Shown here: positions 1-4,714 of the stretch, piece after piece
Position numbering within the stretch: the first letter of the stretch is position 1
Layout of the letters: every line of letters starts with the position of its first letter
Assembly: GCA_026392265.1 (NCBI GenBank)
Contig: JAPLCL010000246.1
Location: 1 to 6,002 of the forward strand
DNA: 6,002 nt
Direction: 5' to 3'
DNA from: Actinomycetota bacterium
Lineage (GTDB): Bacteria; Actinomycetota; Thermoleophilia; UBA2241
Translations under genes and position numbers: made by a program
Notes under the pieces: model-generated
The model's input: only the letters and a program-made list of their open reading frames with translations
The model's database searches: none
Told to the model about the DNA's origin: nothing

Positions 1-1128
1 CTGCTTCTTCTTGTCCGCGACCTCTTTGAAGCGCTGGAAGGCGTCGTCGAGGTCGGCGTCCGAGAGCTGGTAGCCGAGCTCGGCGAGCTTGGCGCGCAGC
101 GCGTGCCGGCCGCTGTGCTTGCCGAGCACGATGTCGTTGTCCGTGAGCCCGACGTCGGCCGGCTTCATGATCTCGAAGGTCGTGGCCTCGCTGAGCACGC
201 CGGCCTGGTGGATGCCGCTCTCGTGGGCGAACGCGTTGCGCCCCACGATCGCCTTGTTGCGCTGGATCTGGTACCCGGTGAGCGAGCTCACCAGGCGGCT
301 GGTGCGGGCGATCTCGGTGGTCTCCACGCCGTTCCTGCAGTCGAGGGAGTCGCCACGCGTGCGGATCGCCATGACGACCTCCTCGAGCGAGGCGTTGCCG
401 GCGCGTTCGCCGATGCCGTTGACGGCGCACTCGACCTGGGTGGCGCCGGCGCGGACCGCGGCCAGTGAGTTGGCCGTGGCCAGGCCCAGGTCGTTGTGGC
501 AGTGCACGCTCACGGTGACGTCGCGCAGCGAGGGGCACAGCCGGTAGAGCTCGCGGATGAGATCGCCGAACTCGAGCGGCAACGCGTAGCCGACCGTGTC
601 GGGCACGTTGATCGTCGTGGCGCCGCACTCGACGGCGACGCCCAGCACCTGCGCCAGGAACTCAGGCTCGGAGCGGCTGGCGTCCATGGCGCTGAACTCG
701 ACGTCGGCGCCGGCGCGGGTGCTCGCCAGGTCGCGCGCCAAGGTCACCATGGCGCGCGTGTCGGCGAGCACCTCCTCCGGCGTCTTCTTGATCTGATACT
801 TCATGTGCACCGCGCTGGTGCTGATGAACGTATGGATGCGCGGCTTCTCGGCGACCTTGACAGCGTCCCAGGCCGTCACGATGTCCTTCTCCGTGGCCCG
901 CGCCAGACCGGCGATGCGCGGTCCCTCGATCTCAGCGGCGATCGCCTTGACCGCCGCGAAATCGTCCGGCGAGGCAATGGGGAAGCCGGCCTCGATGATG
1001 TCGACCCCCAGCTTGGCGAGCTGGCGGGCGATCTCGAGCTTCTCGGCCCTGTTCAAGGTAGCGCCCGGCGCCTGTTCGCCGTCGCGCAGGGTAGTGTCGA
1101 AGATGTTGATGTAGCGGTGCTCGGTCAC
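1..1128 (-). CDS. leuA: 2-isopropylmalate synthase, N-terminal part (C-terminus beyond left edge)
   Basis: LeuA condenses acetyl-CoA with 2-oxoisovalerate to 2-isopropylmalate, the first committed step of leucine synthesis, in the cytoplasm. The 376 visible residues form the HMGL-like TIM-barrel. Seen directly: FDTTLRDGEQAPG at residues 10-22, with metal ligand Asp16 and the conserved Arg15; HCHNDLG from His209, giving metal ligands His209 and His211; NGIGERAGN at 237-245, with the metal ligand Asn245; and HESGIHQ near 302 followed by GKHSGRHA near 336 in the linker region. The frame is open to position 1, where a C-terminal regulatory (LeuA dimer/leucine-binding) domain of roughly 120-140 residues should follow. 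The GTG at 1128 is chosen because the LeuA motif starts ten residues later and no ATG, GTG or TTG lies in frame between it and an upstream TAG at 1225-1227. One oddity is the segment FSAMDASRS near 145, where many LeuA proteins have Glu rather than Met before the Asp. The gene is preceded by a leucine-rich leader peptide. Confidence 0.97.
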   Translation of the reverse strand, partial: MTEHRYINIFDTTLRDGEQAPGATLNRAEKLEIARQLAKLGVDIIEAGFPIASPDDFAAVKAIAAEIEGPRIAGLARATEKDIVTAWDAVKVAEKPRIHTFISTSAVHMKYQIKKTPEEVLADTRAMVTLARDLASTRAGADVEFSAMDASRSEPEFLAQVLGVAVECGATTINVPDTVGYALPLEFGDLIRELYRLCPSLRDVTVSVHCHNDLGLATANSLAAVRAGATQVECAVNGIGERAGNASLEEVVMAIRTRGDSLDCRNGVETTEIARTSRLVSSLTGYQIQRNKAIVGRNAFAHESGIHQAGVLSEATTFEIMKPADVGLTDNDIVLGKHSGRHALRAKLAELGYQLSDADLDDAFQRFKEVADKKKQ

Positions 1129-1136
1129 GAGGTACC

Positions 1137-1247
1137 CACACCTCCCAAGGCAGAAGTCGTCGCCACTTGGTGTGCTAAGGATCCGCTTGTGATCCAGGAA
1201 GGGGCCGTTAAGGCCGGCAGGTGTCTACGCATCCCCCCGCGGGGGGA
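1137..1247 (-). promoter_or_regulatory. leuA: candidate leucine-responsive leader RNA of leuA
   Basis: On the minus strand, downstream of the Leu codons, lie: a hairpin of 6 bp with a CGCG loop (1232-1247) whose 5' arm starts inside the last Leu codon; ACACCT (1219-1224) immediately after the leader stop; a small GGCC/GGCC hairpin around 1203-1215; a GGATC/GATCC hairpin with a 7-nt loop (1179-1195); and CACACCAAG (1166-1174), which can pair with CTTGG (1145-1149) and TGTG (1137-1140), trapping the core of the leuA SD. ACACCT can instead pair with AGGTGT (1138-1143) of the SD region. No U-rich terminator is seen, so control of translation initiation fits better than classical termination. No T-box signature is seen. 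A conserved pseudoknot (the LEU element) has been described before leuA in Actinobacteria; whether this is the same element cannot be decided by eye. Confidence 0.5.
1141..1146 (-). promoter_or_regulatory. ribosome-binding site of leuA, with long spacing
   Basis: On the minus strand GGGAGG ends 12 nt before the GTG start at 1128. That is longer than the usual 5-9 nt, but it is the only strong Shine-Dalgarno sequence nearby. The adjacent AGGTGT (1138-1143) is complementary to ACACCT directly after the leader-peptide stop codon and overlaps a match to CACACC at 1169-1174, so access to this site may be controlled by RNA structure. The choice of site is inferred from sequence alone. Confidence 0.6.
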
Positions 1248-1338
1248 GGAGCAGGGCGAGGCCGAGGAGATCGAGGACGCTGGCGCGTACCTCAATGTGG
1301 TCCTCCCGGGGCGACTCGCTTGTGCTGTGGCGACGCAT
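1225..1338 (-). CDS. leucine-rich leader peptide upstream of leuA
   Basis: A short minus-strand reading frame precedes leuA by 96 nt. Read from the ATG at 1338 it gives 37 residues. Its C-terminal part contains SVLDLLGLALLLPPRGDA and then TAG (1225-1227). Seven of ten consecutive codons (1246-1275) are leucine: six CTC and one CTG. In amino-acid biosynthesis leaders such runs act as sensors: ribosomes stall there when charged leucyl-tRNA is scarce and so change downstream RNA folding. The start is uncertain. ATG 1338 has only a weak SD upstream, whereas GGGAGGA (1301-1307) lies 4 nt before an in-frame ATT at 1296, which would give a 23-residue peptide with a rare start codon. Both contain the whole Leu run. 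The frame is the same as that of leuA. The role is inferred; a chance Leu-rich frame in GC-rich DNA is possible but unlikely directly before leuA. Confidence 0.62.
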   Translation of the reverse strand: MRRHSTSESPREDHIEVRASVLDLLGLALLLPPRGDA

Positions 1339-1384
1339 CGTCCGGTGAGTCTACGTCAGGCGCGCGCGAGGGCGCAAGCCTCGC

Positions 1385-1447
1385 GAATCAGGATAACATT
1401 ACTCCCGTTTCAAGTCCGTCGCGCGGGGAACGTTTGAACGGTACCGT
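1385..1447. promoter_or_regulatory. probable divergent promoter region between leuA and the VOC gene
   Basis: This is the most AT-rich patch of the divergent intergenic region, at about 1385-1413. On the minus strand it holds TATCCT (1390-1395), a possible -10 that would start the leuA transcript near 1383, about 45 nt before the leader ATG. No good -35 sits at the right distance: TTGAAA is present, but only 12 nt upstream. On the plus side, an exact 10-bp palindrome ACGGTACCGT (1438-1447) lies just before the VOC ribosome-binding site and could be an operator. Both promoters are inferred mainly from the divergent gene arrangement. Confidence 0.3.
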
Positions 1448-1467
1448 CACGATGAAAGGTGACAACC

Positions 1468-1875
1468 ATGACCAAGCTAGCGACACGACTGAGCACGGCG
1501 CCGGCCGCAACGACCCTCCCCGCGGAGGATCTGCAGCGGGCGCGTTCGTTCTACGAAGAGAAGCTCGGCCTCGAGACCGAGGCGCGCGACGACATGCCGG
1601 AGGGCATCTTCGTCCACGCCGGCAAGGGCAGCCTGATCTTTCTCTACGAACGCGGCCGCGCCACAGCGGAGAACACCGCGGTGACGTTCGAGGTCGACGA
1701 CCTCGAGGCGACCGTCTCCGAGCTCCGTTCGCGCGGCGTCCGCTTCGAGGACTACGACAGTCCGAACGGACCGAAGACCGTCGACGGCATCGCCTCACGC
1801 GGCGCCGACAAGGCCGCCTGGTTCAAGGACAGCGAGGGCAACATCCTCTGCGCCCACGAGACGCGGGCGGCCTGA
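1468..1875 (+). CDS. VOC superfamily (glyoxalase/bleomycin-resistance fold) protein
   Basis: A 135-residue single-domain protein, a usual length for one vicinal-oxygen-chelate unit of two beta-alpha-beta-beta-beta modules. Seen directly: module 1 with LPAEDLQRARSFYEEKLGL (17-35), module 2 with TFEVDDLEATVSELRSRGV (73-91), and the C-terminal AAWFKDSEGNIL (116-127) typical of the family. The ATG at 1468 is preferred over the in-frame GTG at 1459 because AAAGGTG (1455-1461) then makes a ribosome-binding site 8 nt upstream. Of the positions that usually bind metal, the first-strand His is Thr15/16 and the second-module His is Thr70/Ala71; only Glu61 and the C-terminal His130/Glu131 remain. It may therefore not be a metalloenzyme of the glyoxalase I type, and could be a binding protein or an enzyme with another mechanism. 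The substrate cannot be predicted. It is transcribed divergently from leuA, with a strong hairpin after it. Confidence 0.88.
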   Translation: MTKLATRLSTAPAATTLPAEDLQRARSFYEEKLGLETEARDDMPEGIFVHAGKGSLIFLYERGRATAENTAVTFEVDDLEATVSELRSRGVRFEDYDSPNGPKTVDGIASRGADKAAWFKDSEGNILCAHETRAA

Positions 1876-1915
1876 GCCGGCGCGCTCACGCGCATCGGCC
1901 CCTGCCTTCTTCACC

Positions 1916-1964
1916 AAGACGCTGAGGGCGGCGGAGAGCGTCTTCTCCGCCGCCCTCAGCGACT
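1916..1964 (+). terminator. strong hairpin terminator after the VOC gene, with an interlocked second stem
   Basis: GCTGAGGGCGGCGGAGA (1921-1937) and its exact complement (1944-1960) form a perfect 17-bp stem with a 6-nt loop. The pair 1920/1961 extends it to 18 bp, with further pairs at 1918/1963 and 1917/1964 beyond one mismatch. The 3' side is pyrimidine-rich (ACTCTCTCT) but not a true U tract, as is common in high-GC bacteria. A second perfect 8-bp inverted repeat, AAGACGCT (1916-1923) and AGCGTCTT (1937-1944), is interlocked with it, so the two stems compete or could form a pseudoknot. The position 40 nt after the VOC stop and 30 nt before the next start supports termination. Confidence 0.8.
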
Positions 1965-1996
1965 CTCTCTGATTTACACGCATCGGAGGTGCCGTG

Positions 1997-2740
1997 ATGA
2001 GCTGGCAACGATGGCAACGCGTGTGCGGCTGGGTCGCGCTCGTGTGCGCCGCCCTTTGGGCGGTCAAATTCACGATCCTGTCGACTGAAGTCCTTAGCCC
2101 GGGCTTAGCGGGGGCACTGGTCGGCTCCATCATCCCCACGCTCGGATCGGTCTTGGGACTGGTATTCGTATTCGGCCTGGCCGCCCCCTTCCTGACCGGC
2201 AAGCGGCTATGGACAGCGATCCCTGTCAGCATCGTGACAGGGATCGCCGCGGTGTTCATTGGTAACGCGGTGTACTCGGCGGCGGGCGCCGCCCTGTCCG
2301 GGTCAGCGGGCGAAGTGCTGCGCACCGAGGGTGCTATCCTCGCGACAAGCGCCTGGTCCTTTGCCACCGCCCTCTGGCTTCTGCGCCCGCGGACGAGCGC
2401 CCGCTGGTTCGACGTCGTGCTCGCCTTGGGCGGCGTGCTGTGGCTCGTCAAGGGTCTGGCCATCGCCGTGGGAGCACCGCTGAGTGGCTGGAGCGTGGCA
2501 GCCCATCAGCTCGGTCTGTGGCTCCTCGTGGCAGCGGTGCTGGCCTACGCGGTGGATGTCGCGCGCAAGGGTCGCATCGCGCCCCTCGCCATCGGCCTGG
2601 CTCTGTACGTCGCAGCGGCAGCCCTGGGTGCGATCCCCGTTCTCAGCGGTGAGCTGGGCCTGCTTGTCCTGGCTCTCGGAGCCGTCACGGCGGGCGTCGT
2701 ACAGTGGCAGGGATCGTGGAGCCGAACCGCGCCTTCCTGA
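1997..2740 (+). CDS. polytopic membrane protein of unknown function
   Basis: A 247-residue, very hydrophobic protein with about eight predicted membrane spans, near residues 11-28, 36-66, 72-99, 112-129, 138-159, 166-188, 193-216 and 219-237. There is no signal peptide and no recognisable catalytic or transport motif. Short charged loops (GKR at 68-70, RPRTSAR at 130-136, ARKGR at 189-193) separate spans. I do not recognise the family. ATG 1997 is preferred because GGAGG (1985-1989) lies 7 nt upstream; an in-frame GTG directly before it (1994) would leave only 4 nt. The gene stands between two strong hairpins, so it is probably transcribed alone. Codon choice looks somewhat less GC-extreme than in the flanking genes (TTAG, TTGG, ATTC and similar words are commoner), a mild hint of different origin. 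A 13-bp perfect inverted repeat lies within codons 74-84. Confidence 0.85.
   Translation: MSWQRWQRVCGWVALVCAALWAVKFTILSTEVLSPGLAGALVGSIIPTLGSVLGLVFVFGLAAPFLTGKRLWTAIPVSIVTGIAAVFIGNAVYSAAGAALSGSAGEVLRTEGAILATSAWSFATALWLLRPRTSARWFDVVLALGGVLWLVKGLAIAVGAPLSGWSVAAHQLGLWLLVAAVLAYAVDVARKGRIAPLAIGLALYVAAAALGAIPVLSGELGLLVLALGAVTAGVVQWQGSWSRTAPS
2216..2247. repeat. perfect 13-bp inverted repeat inside the membrane-protein gene
   Basis: GCGATCCCTGTCA (2216-2228), a 6-nt spacer GCATCG (2229-2234), then the exact complement TGACAGGGATCGC (2235-2247). It encodes residues 74-84 (AIPVSIVTGIA) at the start of the third membrane span. In mRNA it would be a stable hairpin; in DNA it has the form of a protein-binding site. 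The repeat is read directly; any role is unknown. Confidence 0.85.
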
Positions 2741-2757
2741 TCGCTACCTGAAAAGTG

Positions 2758-2787
2758 CGGGCGGCGGGCTACGTAGCCCGCCGCCCG
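2758..2787. terminator. 30-nt perfect palindrome, terminator after the membrane-protein gene
   Basis: A perfect palindrome centred on TACGTA begins 17 nt after the membrane-protein stop codon. As a hairpin it gives a 13-bp GC-rich stem with a TACG tetraloop. For plus-strand transcription there is no U tract after it. Read on the minus strand it is followed by GCACTTTT, so it would be the better intrinsic terminator for transcription coming from the right. It may work in both directions. Confidence 0.75.
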
Positions 2788-2848
2788 GCGCAGCAGGACC
2801 CTCTGGTAAGATGACCGTAGTCTGTGTGCGTCCACCCGGGGGTGTCAC

Positions 2849-4711
2849 ATGTCCAGGCGCCGACTCCTGCTCCTGCTTCCCGTCGTCGTCCTCGCGCTGT
2901 TCGCGGCGAGCTCTCCCGCGGTGTTCGCCGCCTACGCCCCCCTGTGGTCGCAGCCGGTGGCCGGCATGGCGCAGCTCGTGCCCGGCGATGCCGGCGTCAC
3001 CGTTGTCTGGGCGGTCGCCGACGGCGCGAGCAACGCGCTCGTCGCCCAGCGCTACGACCGCGCCGGCGAACCGCTCGGCGCCGAGCCCGCCGTCCTCGTC
3101 GCCGGCATCAGCGGGCTCAGCGACTGGCTGGCGACCGGCGGCGCGGCCGGCGGCGTGATCGTGGTGTGGAAGGCCGGCGGCGTGACCTCCGTGCGGCGCG
3201 TCGCGGCGAGCGGCGCCGGCGCCTACGGCGCCGTGACGATCTGCAGCGACGCCGCTGTGGCGGCACTGCGCGGGCCCGGCGCCACGGCGGCGCCGGTACA
3301 GCTCGCGGCGGACGGCTTCGGCGGCGTGTACGTCCGGCTTCTCGCGACGCCGTCGCTCGCCTCCGGCGATACGCTGCTCACCTACATCTCGCCGCTCGGC
3401 GCAGCCGCGCGCCCCGACCCCGGCCTGGCTGTCGACGAGGGCACCGTCGCCGGCATGAGCAGCGATGATCTCGGCCACCTTTGCGTCCTTCTGGGCGGGC
3501 CCGGCCGCAACGGCGTCGCCGCACAGCGCTTCGCCCCCGACCTGAGCGCCGACTGGGTCGCGCCCATGTCCCCCTACAACCCGCTGCTGGGCCCGCCTCC
3601 CACGACCGCGCAGACTCCCCTCGGCATCGTCGCCACATCCAGCGCGACGACGGCCTGGCGCGAGGGTGGCAAGGTCAAGGTGCAGCGCTTCACCGCCGCC
3701 GGCGACCGTCTGTGGCTGCGACCTGTCGCCGTTGGCGCGAACGAAGCCACGACGCTGGCCGACGACGCCTGGGGCGGCTGCTACCTCGCGAGTGCGTCCC
3801 CCGATGGTCTGCGCGTGCACCACATCGCCGCGCAGGGGGCTCTGATCGGCGATCCCGACGGCAGCGTGCTGCGCCTGGGCTCGGGCGACCCTGTTGTGGA
3901 CGACGTCTCTTGGAATAGCGCCGGCGACCTCGCCGTCGCCTACAGCGACGGCGCAGCCTCCGCCGGCGTGGCGCGCATGACCTATCTCGGCACGTGGTCG
4001 AGTCCCGCGCTCGATCCCGCGCCGTCGGCGCTCGGCGCTCTCGGGGCGGACGGCGCCGGTGGCGACTACGCCCTCGGGGAGGGCGCGGGCGCCCGGCTCT
4101 GGCGCCTGAGCGAAGCGGGCGCGGCGCTCACCTTGCGCCCCCGGGCGTCTCACATCGTCTACGGCGAGACCGTGGGCGTCGCCGGCTACCTCACGGCCGC
4201 CGGCGTCCCGCTCGCCGGCGGCCGCGTCGAGATCCGCCGCACCGATGCCGGCGGCGTCACGACGACGGCCACGACGGCGACCACCGACGGCCACGGCTTC
4301 TACGAGGCGACAATCGCCCCCCAGGCCAACGCCGCCTGGACCGCGGCGGCCGCCGGCCCGGCGGGCCAGACCATCGTCAGCGAGACATTCGGCGACCTCA
4401 AGGTAGCACCCGAGGTCATGATCGCACTCGCCGAACAGAGGGCCGGCAACGGGTACGTCGAGACCTTCTCGGGCACCGTCAAGCCGGCCCACGCCGGCAG
4501 CAGCGTGTTCGTCCAGCGGCTGACCGGCGGCGCCTGGCGCACGCTGGCCAGCGGCTCTCTCGACGGGCGCTCCCGCTACCGCATCTCGTGGCCGCTGCCG
4601 CTGCGCTCGGCCACCTACCTGTTCCGCACGCTGCTGCCCACGCACGCCGACCACGCGGCGGGCGTCTCGCGCACCGCCCGCCTGCGGGTCGTGCTCAACG
4701 CCGGCGGCTGA
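2849..4711 (+). CDS. secreted protein with propeller-like repeats and two Ig-like domains
   Basis: A 620-residue exported protein. Residues 1-27 are a Sec signal peptide: RRR, a Leu/Val-rich core, and a likely cut after VFA at 27. Residues about 41-428 hold roughly eight divergent units of 35-45 residues (near 41, 90, 148, 196, 256, 298, 348 and 394). Each has a Gly/Asp-rich turn, a hydrophobic strand such as GVTVVW or GVIVVW, and an ending like VAQRYDRAGEPL or VQRFTAAGDRLW; this is the look of a beta-propeller. About 428-518 is an Ig-like/carboxypeptidase-regulatory type sandwich (YGETVGVAGYLTAAGVPLAGG, then TTDGHGFYEATIAP); about 519-616 is a second sandwich (FSGTVKPAHAGSSVFVQR, GAWRTLASGSL). 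No LPXTG motif, C-terminal membrane span or catalytic motif is seen, so it is probably released or loosely surface-bound, perhaps binding a ligand or polymer. The ATG at 2849 has GGGGGTG upstream; TAAGAT (2807-2812) is a possible -10. Exact family not recognised. Confidence 0.88.
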   Translation: MSRRRLLLLLPVVVLALFAASSPAVFAAYAPLWSQPVAGMAQLVPGDAGVTVVWAVADGASNALVAQRYDRAGEPLGAEPAVLVAGISGLSDWLATGGAAGGVIVVWKAGGVTSVRRVAASGAGAYGAVTICSDAAVAALRGPGATAAPVQLAADGFGGVYVRLLATPSLASGDTLLTYISPLGAAARPDPGLAVDEGTVAGMSSDDLGHLCVLLGGPGRNGVAAQRFAPDLSADWVAPMSPYNPLLGPPPTTAQTPLGIVATSSATTAWREGGKVKVQRFTAAGDRLWLRPVAVGANEATTLADDAWGGCYLASASPDGLRVHHIAAQGALIGDPDGSVLRLGSGDPVVDDVSWNSAGDLAVAYSDGAASAGVARMTYLGTWSSPALDPAPSALGALGADGAGGDYALGEGAGARLWRLSEAGAALTLRPRASHIVYGETVGVAGYLTAAGVPLAGGRVEIRRTDAGGVTTTATTATTDGHGFYEATIAPQANAAWTAAAAGPAGQTIVSETFGDLKVAPEVMIALAEQRAGNGYVETFSGTVKPAHAGSSVFVQRLTGGAWRTLASGSLDGRSRYRISWPLPLRSATYLFRTLLPTHADHAAGVSRTARLRVVLNAGG

Positions 4712-4714
4712 GCG

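Noticed and set aside
932..1141. 69-codon minus-strand frame starting at a GTG inside the leuA SD region
   Set aside because: It is the +1 shadow of leuA; the LeuA motif FDTTLRDGEQAPG is in the other frame.
1129..1338. T-box riboswitch before leuA
   Set aside because: No T-box sequence or specifier-stem arrangement is visible; the Leu-rich peptide frame explains leucine sensing more simply.
496..1437. 313-codon plus-strand frame opposite leuA and the leader
   Set aside because: It is antisense to a certain leuA coding region, has no ribosome-binding site of note, and its translation is typical shadow sequence.
1795..2463. 222-codon minus-strand frame across the VOC end and the membrane-protein gene
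   Set aside because: It crosses the terminator hairpin and two plus-strand genes; the membrane-protein frame opposite has a good ribosome-binding site and clear membrane spans.
2744..4654. 636-codon open frame on the minus strand opposite the secreted-protein gene
   Set aside because: Its translation is Arg/Gly/Ala-rich low-complexity sequence with no domain, it mirrors the high third-position GC of the opposite gene, and the plus-strand frame has a signal peptide and recognisable domains.
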